From: Persicaria tinctoria
Taxonomy: Eukaryota > Streptophyta > Magnoliopsida > Caryophyllales > Polygonaceae
Direction: 5' to 3'
Length of the DNA stretch: 64,000 nucleotides
NCBI GenBank assembly: GCA_037127255.1
Contig: JBANSL010000004.1
Location: 11,760,967 to 11,824,966 of the forward strand
Positions 46,078 through 59,219 of this stretch are shown in pieces. Below the pieces are notes generated by a model. The model worked only from the letters and a program-made list of their open reading frames with translations. It searched no databases and had not been told where the DNA came from. Made by a program: the position numbers and the translations under genes. The stretch's first letter is position 1. Each line of letters begins with the position of its first letter.

Positions 46078-46315
46078 CTCCCTCTATTCGGCAAAACATG
46101 TTGTTTACTATTTACATACGGTTTTTAGAACGATAAAAACTATATAAAAAATATTTTTTTATATAATTTTCTTAAAAGTTTTGTAGTTACTATTAAATAG
46201 TACTAAAAATTTGTTAAAAAGATTTAAAGAAAAATGAATATATTTTTTTATAGTTTTTATTATCCTAAAAAACGTGCGTCAATATTGAACGAAATATTTT
46301 CCCGAACGGAGGGAG
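46078..46315. mobile_element. Stowaway-type MITE
   Basis: The 238-bp element runs from CTCCCTCTATTCGG to CCGAACGGAGGGAG and is flanked by TA on both sides (46076-46077 and 46316-46317). Inverted homology extends inward (AAAAACTATATAAAAAATATT and its complement). This is the Tc1/mariner-derived Stowaway signature. Confidence 0.85.
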
Positions 46316-47377
46316 TACTACTTTGTTAACCCTAGATCTAAGTCGTGTGAAGTATTAAACCCAAAGATCCAAGCCAAACAATTATATCACCAATGAGAAC
46401 TCAAGAAAAGCAAGCAGTAAAAATGATATGTTTATGGGGTTAAGGCTCGCATTCCTATATCCTCTAGGCCTTAAGATCAAGGCTCTAAATCCACTTTGAA
46501 TACTCGGTAACCAAACCAATATACAACAACACATCTAAGAACAGAATAACACAAGCAAACAAGAGATGTAGAAAACTCTTGATGCATTGTCGATGATTGA
46601 GATGTAGAAAACACATAAGTCGTCAAAGTTCTTCATCGGGCCGACAAAGCAAGATAGCTTCGACCTCCTAAATCTTCATCTCTCCCTTCTCTTTCTCCCT
46701 CTTGGAGAAAGGTTCTTTGAAACCATATATCAAATTAATCCTCTCTCTCTCATCGACTAAGCTTAAGTTAGCATGAACTGGATAAACAACTAGGGTTGAT
46801 CGCGAGCTTATAGAGCAAGCTACTTAACCAAAATGTTGCATTCTATCAAGAAACCTGTTTAATCATAGGTCACAACTTTGCCTCTCGAAATCGCACTAGA
46901 ATCTCGACCCGTTGACACCTTCGCCTCTCACTAGGTTATCACCCTTCATCTCTCACCAAAGAGTTCACTCTTAGCCTCTCACCAAAAATTTGATCATTAA
47001 TTAACCTGGAATCATAGGAATAAAAACATATAAAGTGAAAATATAGCCCCCAAGCATCTTTAATCGATGTGGGATTTTATTTTGATAGAAATAAAAACAT
47101 AAAAAAAATATCCGGATTTGAACAGCTGAAAAGAAGTCAAATTCGAGCAATTTCAAGGCCGATTTAGGTGAAGTTTCCTTCATGGAAGTTGTAGCCACTT
47201 AGAATAGCTTTCCAACACGTGCTCATCAGCTTCAATCAGAATATTATGTAGCCCAAAAGAGCTAAAATACTACGGTGTCGCCACATAGTTTTCTCAAACG
47301 AGAGTTGATGTTTAGCTCCAGCGACAAAACTTTGTAAGATGAAGGAGTTGAGCTCATTAACGATTAGGATCACATCA

Positions 47378-48047
47378 TCCTCCGCCACTTGAAAGGGATT
47401 CATCCTCGAATCCATGATGGAAACAAGCGACTTCTTCTGACATGTTTCTTCTTCCTTGAACGGATCTTAAAACCCCTCTTCTTCTTGAATTGTGACATTT
47501 GTTTTTCCTTCATGGATAGCGCAACCTTAGGAACTTGGGATGATTTTCTCATCTTTCTTAAGCTCAGGGCTGACCTTCGCAATCTCAATCGAAACATCCT
47601 CAGACTTGCCTTGTTTAAGCTCAAGTGTCACACCCATGACAATAGAGGATGTCGTAGTTGAAGAGGGAGGAGGTGGTGTTGTGGGCTTTGATGGCATTGA
47701 CCCAAATGAGATGACGAGTTTTCAAATTGCATGTACTTGTTGCATCGAGTCTTCTGCGAGCTTGAGAATCTCTAGCCAAGGTGGTTCAACCTTCTTCTTA
47801 TGCCGAGCCTCATCCTCTTGAACCCTTCTCTTTCGATATCTCCTCCGAATATCTTGATCAACTACATCATATGTAGCACCATCCGTGTCACTCCAAAAAA
47901 GATAACCATCATCATAGGCTCAAATAGCCCATCGGATGTACTCTTTGGACAAAGGCTTGAAACTTGTTTTCTTGAACATTTTGACTAAGAAGAAACAACT
48001 CAGTCATAGAAAGCTCGATGGACTCGAGTCGATTAGCTTTGATACCA
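47378..48047 (-). pseudogene. remnant interior (gag start joined to pol end)
   Basis: Downstream of the primer-binding site on the minus strand are short frames (LESIELSMTELFLLSQNVQ, then IRRRYRKRRVQEDEARHKKK) that look like a gag N-terminus. They run directly into a lysine-rich tail (KKKRGFKIRSRKKKHVRRS) just before the other LTR. Reverse transcriptase and integrase are missing, so most of the interior has been deleted. Confidence 0.45.
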
Positions 48048-48174
48048 CTTGATAAGACCCTAGAACCGGGATCGACCAATGCACACTCGAGCCTTCGAAA
48101 ACTATTTTTGTGGGGCAAATTTATGTGGTTTATGAAAACTGAAAAGAAGGGATATGTGGAACACGATTAGCGAG

Positions 48175-49435
48175 TGATAATGCATATCTTAGATAGGCAT
48201 TTTTAGGCTAGTTAGGTTGCATTTAGTTCATGATCGATTTGGAGTTAAATTGCATCTTATGATTATTTTGGAAGAATTCGGATTCTGCACGAATTTGTGG
48301 TTATTATGCAGAGATCGATTCGAACACCGTTGAGAGATGCAATGATCTGGGAATTGAGATACAAGGAGCAATAGGAGAAAGACAAGAGACATGGGAGCTG
48401 AGCCGAATGCTAGCAGCGGTATCTTAGAAGGCGCAATAAGTGGATGCAACGGCTGCAACATGCTAGGCAGTGGCCGCCACTAGGAGCTGATGCAGCGAGC
48501 TGGGTTTCACGTGTGCAGCGGCCGCCACATTGGACGTCAGCGAAGCACCCCGTTTTGTTTAATGAAACCCTAGTTTGTTTGGTGTTCCTTTTTTGGCCGA
48601 ATTGAGCTTTAAGGCCGAATTTAACTAGTTTTTCCATCACTTCTATTCTATTCTATTTTCCATCAGACAATTAGAGATTAGAGCGATGTCTTCAATCAGG
48701 AACTAAACTCATTGGTTATGCCTACGATTTGAAGCTTTATTTGGATTGATTGTGAGTTTCTGAATCTCGTTCCTTAATTCCTTTATTGAATGCTTCAACT
48801 TCTTTGCGCTTATTGATTGATTGTTTTGTTCTATCTTATCTGACCAACTTGTTAGATCAATTCAATTGCTAGGGTTTTGTAGATTCCTGATTGCGAATCT
48901 TAACCCAAGTAGCGAACTTGTCCCTTTAGAGATGATTGAACTAATTGGATAGGTAGGAAGTTGGATGTGTTGTTAAATTCCTTTTTGAGAACTGTAAATA
49001 CCTTGGTTAATCTCTGAACTTAAAGATATCAATTGGGTTAAATCTTTTTCCGAGGGACTTCTTCAATTGATAAGGGTTTGTAGGACTGATTGGACTAGTA
49101 ACTATATTAGGTTTGGACAAGGGCATTCATAGGAAACCTAAAAGGACGAGAAGAAGTTACAAGGATCGTTTCAACCAAATAAAGTGGAAAATTGTAGGTA
49201 GAACTATTTATCACCATTGTCTGAAACAAATTCACTTACTTTTGCTTTCATCATCCCGCTTTTATAAAAGGTGGATCTTTTACATTATTCAAAACCCCAT
49301 TTTGGTTACTTGATTAGCATCAAAATCACACTTAAATAGCGAATTTTCCTGTGGATCGACCTCTTGCTTATTGATATACTAGTTATAAGTTTGAGATTTA
49401 TTTTAACAGATCAACGACAGGTTTTCCTCCCGTCA
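48175..49435 (+). mobile_element. solo LTR of a Ty3/gypsy-like family (1.26 kb)
   Basis: It starts TGATAATGCATATC and ends CCTCCCGTCA. It is flanked by GCGAG (48170-48174) and GCGTG (49436-49440), which match at four of five bases. The phrase CTGTGGATCGACCTC near its end is common in LTR tails of large plant Ty3/gypsy elements. There is no internal coding region. It interrupts the second LTR of the minus-strand element. Confidence 0.7.
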
Positions 49436-49570
49436 GCGTGCCTATCAACCTTGAATCCCCTAGACTTGATCTCAATCATCTCAGAATTGCACATTGAGGA
49501 TCTCGACTCTTTGACACCTTTAGCTCTCACTAGAGTGTCACCCTCGGCCTCTCACCAAAGAGTTCACTCT

Positions 49571-52470
49571 TGTAAAGACCGGATTTTCAAATTTCTAAAA
49601 GAGGAAAGCTTTAGGGAAAATCCGTCCTTGAGTGATTTCTAAATTCAGAAAGTCCTTGAAAAATATATATCCCGACATGTTTTGAATTTCAAAATTTGTG
49701 GATTTAAACCTTAGCAATCAGATTTCGATTTTGAGGATTCGAGAATCAGTTTAAATGAATTTGGATTTCGGTCGGAATTTCAAATGTCGAGTCGGGATGG
49801 GATGTCGGGATTTAAAGTCGGAAGAGCGGAATCACCCTCACTCTCACTCCCTCCACACGTCTCTCTCTATCTCCCCTTCTATCTCTCCTCCTTAAGGATT
49901 TCGTCTTGTAGCTCATGAGACCCTAAGGAATCCTTTTGTCCAATCTATATAAAGGAGCATCAATTCCTAAAGGGATCCTCAGGTCCACAAAAATCTGAGC
50001 CAAGAAACCCTAGCCACCCAAAAGGTTCAAGATCAAAACCCTCGTCCAAATCCAAAAACCAAAACCCTCACCTTTCACCATCTTGAATCCAAAATCCTTC
50101 CTTTATCTCCTCTCATTTGTGTTTCTCAACCCATAAACCCCCTCAAATCTCATCCAAGAAGTCATCCTTCCACAAAAGAGCCCGGAAATCGAGATCGGAA
50201 GGCCAAATCCAAGCAAAAACTCGGTTATACTCCAACTCGTGGCCGCGACCAACCCCTTTCACCGCCGCGACGAAGAACCCAGAAACGTAAGTTTATTCTC
50301 GCGGCCACGGTGTTCATCCTCGCCGTCGCGACCCCGAGCCCAGAAACTTCGTAACCTCGGTAAATCAAGTCGTTCTCCCTTGTTTCTCCTCCTTTCTCGA
50401 ATTCGTTTGTTTTCGTGTGTTAATGACTTCCTTATCTACCTTCTAAGGTCAAGAAATCATAGATCCATCGTGGTTTGGTGTGGATTCGAGCCCCTTTTCT
50501 CTTGTTTTTTTCAGTTTGAGAAAAAGTAAACTTTCCTTCACTTGAATATCTCGATTTCAAGGGTAAATATAAGTAAAGGTGCTATTTTAACTCATATCCA
50601 ACCTTCCTAGGACTGTCGTAGAACGAAATCGTTGGATCTAAGCCTCAACGACCTCTCTTCCTCAAGATCTTCAAAGAGCCTCTAAGAGGCTAGGTAATCC
50701 CTCTTCTGCTCTCCCCTCTAGTCCTGATTGTAGTCATTTTTTAGTTATTTGAGTTGTATTTTAAGTAAGAAATGTTTTAAAACAAGTTTGAACGAAAAAG
50801 GATTTAAAAAGAGCAAGATTTGTGTTTGAAAACAAATACAATCCGGAGGTTGAAGATGACCACTCGCAACCGCACTTCTTGTGGCTGCGAGATCCGTGGG
50901 TCATGCCAGCAAGGACACTTTCTCGTGGGGGATCTCTGGGAGTGTGTCGCGACCGCGACCAGCCCTTTCGCGACCGCGACATACCCCCAGTGACTAGGCC
51001 GAGTCATTCCCCCTTGAACTTTCTTGTTGGTTTTTATTCGATCCCTTTGGGATTATTTTGACAACGATGGATTTTATAAATGGAGTTTTTGAAATACGAT
51101 TTTTATATTAAATGATTTTGGGATTTGACGGAACTCGAATTATCGAACTTAGCGCTTTAACGATATTTGAAGGTTTTATTTAATGTCGGGGTTCTCTTAC
51201 TTGGTTTATACGTCTATGATGAGTTGGAAATGAATTTGGAAAAGATGTTGATGAAACTTATCAAATGGCTTTGGTTGGGGTTGATGTACTTGAAGGATTT
51301 TGAAATGGTTTTATTCCGTTGATTTTGGAAATGTTTGGGAACTTGATTTTTGCGTGCATGGATGTTAGTATAGTAGCTTATGGAATCTATGCGATTATAG
51401 GTGTTTATTGCTTTTGGATCTTTGTTTGCGTTATCTTTGATGTTCGACATTTCCATGTAAGTTTCCTACGGGAGTTTACTTAGTAACCTGGACCTCATGC
51501 CTGATATGTCATATAGTATATATGTAGGTATTGCATATGATAAAAGCATACTATGTAGTATCATGCTAGGATTTCACTTGTGAATGAGCATTCGATTACT
51601 TGGTGTATTTGAGAACAGAACGACCATTATCTATTTGTAAGTCTTAGAGTCTTTGCTAGGGTCATAGGATATATAGCCCAGCACCATCGGGTTTGTCCTG
51701 AGTCATGGAGTCATTATATGCGACGAGACTATAGCCCAGCACCATCGGGCATGAGCTTGATTTACGATATGTTATGCTTTGATTATGATGATGACGTGAT
51801 GATTATTTGCACACATATATGAGAAAACATTGGGTACCATACTAGGCAGGTCCACTCATGAAAAAGGAGGTGGAGTTAGGAGAGGGATATTCCACTTGGT
51901 ATTGTTTGTGGCCTTTTACTATCTTTTTGCATTATATTATATCATGATAAAAGCATGCATTGTGTGTTTAAATTATGTACTGCACTAGATCATCCTTTAT
52001 TCTAGGTATATGCGTATTATATATCCTCATCGTGGTTTTTAGAGCCCGCATGCGCCTCTGGGCCTGACTTCGTGGATAGGTTTAGGTACCCTCTCTTTTG
52101 CTTACTCTGTGCTTCTATGGCGGGGGATCCTCCTGGGCAAAAGCGAAGAACCGGACTGACCCGCTAATTTGGCTAAAGTATGATTTGATTTATATTTTAT
52201 TGTTTTGGTTTTAACTCGGCCCTGTCGTGGCAAGTTGTACTTTACTTTCGCTTTTCCTTCTGCTTTCCCTAACGAATTTCCGCGACTTAGACCTTAGGAC
52301 AGGTTAAGAGTACCCAACGGTCCTACGATTGTATTGGGGTTCGAAACCCCCACTTTAAATACTAATCTTTTAGAGGTTTGAAACCTTGACCTGTACCTGA
52401 ATTGCAAGATCCGAACGAAGGTATCCGACCTTTGAAACGTAACTCGGGCATTTATATCCGGGACGTTACA
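49571..52470 (+). mobile_element. 2.9-kb solo LTR, Tekay/Del-like chromovirus
   Basis: It begins TGTAAAGACCGGATTTTC and ends CCGGGACGTTACA, the TGTAA..TTACA ends typical of long chromovirus LTRs. ACTCT (49566-49570) and GCTCT (52471-52475) flank it, matching at four of five bases. The host phrase AGTTCACTCTTAGCCTCTCACC, seen intact at about 46940, is split exactly at this point. No genes lie inside. The repeated phrase TATAGCCCAGCACCATCGGG occurs at about 51670 and 51730. Confidence 0.75.
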
Positions 52471-52935
52471 GCTCTTAGCCTCTCACCAAGAACTTGATTC
52501 TTAACCTGAATTATAGGAAGCTATTGGTGGCTCAACTTTTAACTCAACTCAATTTAACTTTCTTAAAATGATGTTCTTACAAGAAATATATAGAGTGAAA
52601 ATAAAGCCCCCAAGCATCTCTAATTGATGTGGGATTTTATTTTGATAGAAATAAAAGCATGAAAAAATATCTGGATTTGAACTGCTGAAAAGAACATCAA
52701 ATTCAAGCATCTTCGAGGTTGATTTAGGAGAAGTGTCCTTCATGGAAGTTGTCGCGACTTAGAATAGCTTTCCAACAAAAGCTTATCGGCTTCAATCTAA
52801 ATATTATGTAGCCTAAAAGAGCCAAAATACTACGGGGTCGCCACACAGTTTTCTCAAACGAGGGTTGATGTTCAGCTCTAGCGACAAAGCTTTGTATGAT
52901 AAAGAAGTCAAGCTCGTTAAAGTAGGATCACATCA

Positions 52936-53581
52936 CAACCTGACTTGAAAAGGTTGTTCAACATCAACATTTTAATGCTTAAATGTTGATTTTTTTTATT
53001 TTAACACAAGCTTATGATTTTACTTTTAGCACATAATACACCAACTATTCTTGTTAATTATTATCATATTAATAAGAACCAAGTGAAATCAATAGATAAG
53101 ACAAAGAGTCAACCACCATATATCAAGACATCGATACATAATATGAGTCTATGATAAATACTAAAAGCTTATTTGTCGCAACAGCCCAGCAGGAGTTAGT
53201 CGCACCTGCAGCAGCACAGTAGCAGTCGATAGCCTCACGACAGCACAGTAGCAACCAGCAGTACCCGCAGTAGCCCCGCATCACCATCAACCCTACAACA
53301 ACAAGCAACACCCCCACAACAACACAACATAGCAGTAGGAACCTAACGGAGTAATTGCAACGACTTAACAACAACAACAACACAATTGCAGCAACACGAC
53401 AACACAATAGAGCATCATAACAACGGTAACACAACCTGACAACTCGCAAAACACAACAAGTTGTAGCATCACTCTTCCTCCAAAGATTCAACTTCTACTA
53501 AGCAATATGTAATCAAACATCTAAATGTTACAAATACAATAGACATATAAATTTAAATTTTATAATAATATATAAACTAAA
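52936..53581. other. intergenic, with a CAG/CAA-rich tract
   Basis: From 53170 to 53470 the sequence is dominated by AGCAGCACAGTAGCA and CAACAACAACA phrases, an imperfect trinucleotide-rich tract. The minus-strand open frame across it (53123-53491) is a by-product. No gene is recognised. Confidence 0.5.
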
Positions 53582-55990
53582 TTATATAATTAACATCTTA
53601 CCAATATATTCGTTCAACCAATTTTGAATTGCCACTAGTGCTTCCACATTATTTAGTAAAAGAGAGCTCATCCATTTGTACAGAACTCTTCGTCCCATGC
53701 TAAAAGATGACTTTGAAGCAACGAAAGTTATTGGAATAACCAATACATCTCTTGCCATAGCGGAAAGTGTGGGAAAGCGGGAAAAATTCTCTTTCCAATA
53801 ATTTAACACGTCTAGCTTCATTGCAACGAGTAAGATGCTTGCATTAAAATAAATATCAATTTCTCAAGTACTAACTTGATCAAGAGTATCAAATTCCTAT
53901 GTTATAAGAAGACAATTTATTTTAATATAAGTAAGCTTCTACATAAGAGTAGCATATTTTAAATATAAGTAAGCTTATACATACCTCAAGTCCATCAAAA
54001 TCCTCATTCTGAGATGAATTTCCATTTCACATACTAGTTGGAGCACCTCCATAAGCATTATAAAATTCATCAAATTGAAGCTCTACTTCCTTGGTCATTC
54101 TTTTTCCCTCAACACGTCAATGTTGTTTAGTTAAGACAAAGAGCACAAATATCAACTTAAATCTTGAGTCCAAAATAATTGAAAACTTTATAATAGACAC
54201 ATAATCGGACCAATATTTGTCGAACTTTTCTAACATATCAAGAGCTGCTTCACTAATATCACTTTCACCACAAGCTGTCATGCTATGCATATGGTTACGA
54301 ATCTTCCATACTTGAGGAAAAATAGATTTGTAGTTGGATACTCACATCTTGAAAGCATTTTAATAATTGTATTAAATGGCCCCAACAAATTGCATATCTT
54401 CTCAACTCTAGCCCACTCATTGAAGTTAAAAGTGTAATCATAACCACCATTAATTTTAGTGAAATAATAGATCACGACACTACAATATTTGAATGCTTCA
54501 TCCAGGATCATATAAGTAGAATTCCACATATATAGTTGGCACATCCAACGACATCTTACTTGAAATAAGCACATCAAAGTTCTTGACACACTCCGCAAAC
54601 CTCTACATCTGACCTTATGAATTAACCAACTATGTAACAAACACAATCTCTAACTTTAGACACAAGCGGTTTAATGACACACAAACCATCTTTCACTACG
54701 AGATTCAAAATATAAGCAGGACAACAAATGCGAACGTACTTGCCTTCACATGTCCTTGAACACCCCTTGTTTCACGATATATATCATTTTATCATTATTG
54801 GTTACATTATCAAGCGTCAAGGAAAATATCTTCTTCTCAATTCCTCATTCTAAAAGCACATTTCTCATCTCTTGAGCCAATTCAAATCCACCATGTGGAG
54901 GGGGAAAATGGTGAAAGCAAAGTACCTTACTCCGAATCTTCTAGTTTTCGTCCATGTATTGGGCAATGAGACACATATAACCTGATGTGATCTAGGCTCT
55001 TAGATTTTTATTTCATTTTTCTATGAAAAAATGTTCCACGTTGATTTTAGACACTTAGTAGGCTACAATTTTCTCCTATATATATATTTTGTAAGGTTAA
55101 GCATAGCGCTTCCTTCGTTTCGGGTTAAGAAACAAAAACTATCTTGGTGAGATGCCGAATAAACCCTCTTGGTGAGATGCTAAGAGTGATTCCCTATTGA
55201 GAGACGAAGGGTTGGAAACACTCGGAGTGTGAGGCCGAGAGTGTGGAAGATCGAGTGTTGAAGAGAGCTTGGAGTGCGAGGCCGAGAGCGATCTTGCATC
55301 ACATATCCCTTATACCTCATCCTCTACCTTGCCATGATTCTAAGGCCTTCCAAAGCTCCATAATCACCATCAATCACCCTCAAAACGTCACTCCAAAACA
55401 GCCATTCAATCCCTCTCAAACGGGCTCAAATCAAAATTCGTATCTGCTCAGCGACGTCTCATCCGACCTCTGATTGATGAGATCCGCCCTAACACATGAC
55501 TGCAACTTCAAGATCTAAAAAAAAGTATTACTTATCAGGTCTCATAAGCCAATCTCATCGATGGGAAGTGGCATTCTTTTATGACTGCACTTTTGATCCA
55601 GAAACTTCCAACAACTTCCCGACCTCTCGGAACTCTTATCGCCAGTCCTTTTGCTCGAGCCCGGGCCCGACCATGTCATAACCTTTAGTGTTGATTGAAG
55701 TCCATAAATCAGAGGTGCAGCATATCCTTCTAAGGAGATCCTTTAACACCTTCTTCAAGTTAGCCTTCATTTCGTTATGCAACACTAGACAATCATTCAT
55801 ATTTGTATTCCTACATATTGGTTGAACATCCCCATTCAGACATGTATGTAGTTTCCTATTTTCATCATGTTCAATCCAATAGAAGCTATATCCATATTGT
55901 AAAATGGCTTGGGGCAATAACCTCTGGTACTCAAGTTGATCAATGGTCTTGCTTGAACTCGATCTCAGTTTATATGAAGATATCTTAGAA
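53582..55990 (-). pseudogene. hAT transposase pseudogene, split by a solo LTR
   Basis: Reading 55990 downward, the N-terminal part has SFYWIEHDENRKLHTCLNG and CCTSDLWTSINTKGY. After an inserted LTR (54983-55678) it resumes with IAQYMDEN and GIEKKIFSLTLDN. The RCCAH-like DDE region, the central domain (MWNSTYMILDEAFKY, EKFDKYWSDY) and the C-terminal dimerisation motif (RFPTLSAMARDVLVIP, ASKSSFSMGRRVL) follow. Several stops and frameshifts occur. The order and motifs are those of Ac-like hAT transposases with a DUF4413 region. The element's own terminal repeats were not found. Confidence 0.85.
54983..55678 (+). mobile_element. solo LTR inside the hAT pseudogene
   Basis: It starts TGATGTGATCTAGG and ends GACCATGTCA. 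TAACC flanks it exactly on both sides (54978-54982 and 55679-55683), and the hAT reading frame is interrupted at this point. The start and the GGTGAGATGC/GAGGCCGAGAGTG phrases match the LTRs of the minus-strand element at 46324-52935. It is therefore a relative in opposite orientation. Confidence 0.85.
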
Positions 55991-56483
55991 GTAGAATTAA
56001 AGTTTTAGAATGCGATAAAAAAACAATAGTCATATTTCTTTCCAAGGATATGTAATTTCTTAGGACTTTGTGTACTCGATCCTTGCGGTATAAATGCATA
56101 AGCATGGTCACTACTCGTATAACACATTATCATTCACACATAACAATATAATTATCCAGTGTAATTATTCATTTCCACTTTTGTTCATAACAAAGATCAA
56201 CTCCATAAACCTCTAATTAGATGAGATAAAATATGCAAACCCAAACGAATGGGTGGCCTAGCCTTGCATATATAAGACAAGAGAAATGAATCAAACACTC
56301 CAAATGAAATTGAAAATCCTTGTAGAGTCGATGAATCCTTGAGCGAGGATCATTAAGGAAACATACTTGAAAACATATACCATTTTTTAATACAAGAGAA
56401 AAACAAACACCTCGTGGGAATGGGAAAAACTCATCAAAAAAAAGAATGATTTTTGCAACGGACTAGTCTAGCAAGTTGAAAAT

Positions 56484-59111
56484 TATTGAGATAAACTAGG
56501 ATATTTGTTAGATATATATTTACTTATATCTTTATCACATCTTATCTAATTAGGATAGAATATTTCTCCCCTACATGTATCTATTTAATCAAAAAGTTCA
56601 ATCAATGAGAAAAGACAATCTTTTCCCTATTTAACGGGTCTGAGTTCCTTGCTCTTCGTCCCTACCTTACCGATCATGGCATACTCTTTGAGTCTTCCTG
56701 TATCGCCACACCTCAACAGAATGGTCGTGTCGAGCATAAACATCGTCATATCCTCAATGTGGCTCGCGCTCTCATGTTTCAAGCCCACCTTCCTGTTCGG
56801 TTTTGGGGGGAGTGTACACTCACTACTTGCTATCTCATAAACCGCACCCCCTCCTCTGTTCTCAAAGGTAAAACACCCTATGAATGTCTCTTCAATAAAC
56901 CCCCCACTTACACTCATCTTTGGGTTTTTGAATGTCTCTGCTATGCATCCGTCATCCCTCGCTCTACAAACAAATTCTCTCCTCGGAGTCGTAAGTGTCT
57001 GTTCATCGGTTATCCCTTTGGTCAGAAGGGTGGCGCCTCTATGATCTCACTACGCATCAGATTTTTGTCTCTCGGGATGTTTCGTTTCATGAGGATATAT
57101 TCCCCTACGAGCAAATTGAGTCACCTGATCCTACGCCGCCCATTCATCCATCTCCTGCTACCCATGACGAGGTTCTGCCACCTCCAGACCCTCAACCGGT
57201 AGACCCTCAGCCACCCCCTCCTCGTCCCTCTACTCGCCACCATAACCCCTCCGTGCTGCTGCGAGATTATATCTGTCATACTCTTCGCAAGGTGGATCCT
57301 ATTTCGGCCTCATCTACTTCCGTCGCGTCGTCAGGTACTCCTTATCCCTTAGCTAATTATGTCAATACACATTCTATTACTCCTCAGCACATCCACTTCT
57401 TAGCCACCATTGCCGCCACTCCAGAGCCACCATCCTTCCAGGAGGCATTCCGTCATTAGCATTGGCGGGATGCTATGCGTTCTGAAATTGATGCTCTTCA
57501 TCGCAATGGAACCTGGGAGGTCACTGACTTACCTCCTCGCAAGAAGGCTATCGGCTGTAAGTGGGTCTTTCGGGTGAAGTACAATTCAGACGGAAGTATT
57601 GAGCGGCACAAAGCTCGCCTTGTGGTTCTTGGAAACAAACAGATTGAGGGCACTGATTTCTCTGAGACATTCGCTCATGTTGCTAAATTGCTGTCTGTCA
57701 AAGTTGTTCTTGCAGTAGCTTCTATTCAGAACTGGGAGCTCCATCAAATGGACGTTCACAATGCATTTCTTCATGGTGATCTTCATGAAGAGGTATACAT
57801 GTCCTTGCCTCCCGGATTCTCTAAAGTCGGCTCCTCCAAAGTGTGTAGACTCCGAAAATCGCTCTATGGCCTTCGGCAAGCACCTCGGAACTGGTTCGCT
57901 AAGCTGGCCTCCGCTCTTCGCCAGGTCAGTTTCTCTCAGTCTTATGCTGACTACTCTCTATTCTCCTATGCTCGGTCTAGTGTTATTCTACATGTGCTCA
58001 TCTATGTTGATGACTTGATCATTACAGGCAAGTACTCTGCCTCTATCAATCGGTTCAAGAGCTATCTTCACTCCTGCTTTCGTATGAAAGATCTTGGTCA
58101 TCTCAAGTACTTCCTCGGCATAGAGGTCTCTCGAACCTCTTCTGGCATCGTTCTGTCTCAGCGCAAATATACTCTAGACATCTTGGGTGAGGTCGGCCTT
58201 CTTGGATCCAAACCGGCCACCCTTCATATGGAACAGAACCACACGCTCGCTCTAGACACCAGTCCTCTTCTTTAGAAGCCGAATCAGTATCGCCGGGTTA
58301 TTGGTCGTCTCATCTACCTCACGATCACTAGACCCGATTTGTCTTAATTCGTCCACATTCTGACTCAATTCATGCAGCAACCTCACCAGGCTCATTGGAC
58401 AGCTGCCCTGCGTGTCCTCCGGTATCTCAAGGGTCGGCCGGATCAGGGACTCTTCCTCTCTCGACACAACGATCTTCACTTGATTGCCTATTGCGACTCT
58501 GACTATGCCACGTGTCCGTTGACTCGTCGATCACTCACTGGCTACATCGTTAAGATCGGTGAGTCCTCGGTATCCTGGAAAACCAAGAAACAAACTACAG
58601 TCTCTCGCTCTTCTGCTGAAGCCGAGTACAGAGCCATGTCGACCACTACTTGTGAGTTGATTTGGCTCAAAGCTCTTCTTCGCTCTCTCGGCTTTGCCCA
58701 TCGGACTCATATGCGCTTATGGTGTGACAATCAGTCGGCACTCCACATCGCCTCCAATCCAGTATTTCATGAGCGCACGAAGCATATTGAAGTGGACTGT
58801 CACATTGTCCAGGATTAGGTTCAATCAGGCAACATCGCCCTATCTCATATTCACTCTTCCAATCAGCTGGCAGACATCTTCACCAAGGCACTGGGAGAGC
58901 ATCAGTTTCATCTTCTCTTGTCCAAGTTGGGCATTCATCTTCACCATGCTCCAACTTGAGGGGGAATATTGAGATAAATTAGGATATTTGTTAGATATAT
59001 ATTTCCTTATGTCTATATCACATCTTATCTAATTAGGATAAAATATTTCTCCCCTACATGTATCTATTTAATCAAGTTCAATCAATGAGAAAAGACAATC
59101 TTTTCCCTATC
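56484..59111 (+). mobile_element. Ty1/Copia LTR retrotransposon 2, 5' internal deletion
   Basis: The 5' LTR (56484-56630) and 3' LTR (58967-59111) are about 146 bp and nearly identical, both starting TATTGAGATAAA. The 5-bp duplication AAAAT flanks it (56479-56483 and 59112-59116). The purine tract TTGAGGGGGAA precedes the 3' LTR. The 5' LTR is joined directly to the middle of integrase, so the primer-binding site, gag and protease are lost. It is inserted in the LINE remnant. Confidence 0.9.
56631..58960 (+). pseudogene. Copia 2 integrase (part), RT and RNase H
   Basis: The frame opens in the integrase core (ATPQQNGRVEHKHRHI) and shifts once near 57010. It then continues through the linker to reverse transcriptase (GCKWVFRVKYNSDGS, HQMDVHNAFLHGDL, YVDDLIITG) and RNase H (YCDSDYATCPLTRRS, SRSSAEAEYRAM). 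In-frame stops occur at 57457-57459, 58273-58275, about 58345 and 58816-58818. The catalytic YVDD is intact at about 58003. It cannot encode a full polyprotein. Confidence 0.88.
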
Positions 59112-59219
59112 AAAATTGTTCAAAAATGGAAAAATAATTAAATTTTGAACTAACAGATGGGTTGAAAATAAACCGCTACTAGAAAAAACAATTACCGGTG
59201 CTAAATATCATGGGAAATA

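Larger units (their letters stand above)
46324..52935 (-). mobile_element. minus-strand LTR retroelement, internally deleted, with two nested solo LTRs
   Basis: The two LTRs are 46324-47377 and 48050-52935. Both end on the plus strand with AGGATCACATCA, that is, they start TGATGTGATCC in element orientation. They share CCCCCAAGCATCT, GATGTGGGATTTTATTTTGATAG and CTCTCACCAA blocks. The primer-binding site TGGTATCAAAGC (minus strand, 48047-48036) adjoins the second LTR. Only about 670 bp of interior remain. The second LTR is interrupted by insertions at 48175-49435 and 49571-52470; without them it would be about 715 bp, shorter than the first. No outer target duplication was found. The left LTR limit is approximate. 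Confidence 0.7.

Noticed and set aside
53123..53491. 122-codon minus-strand cysteine/leucine/valine-rich frame
   Set aside because: It is the complement of a CAG/CAA-rich low-complexity tract; no domain and no conserved start.
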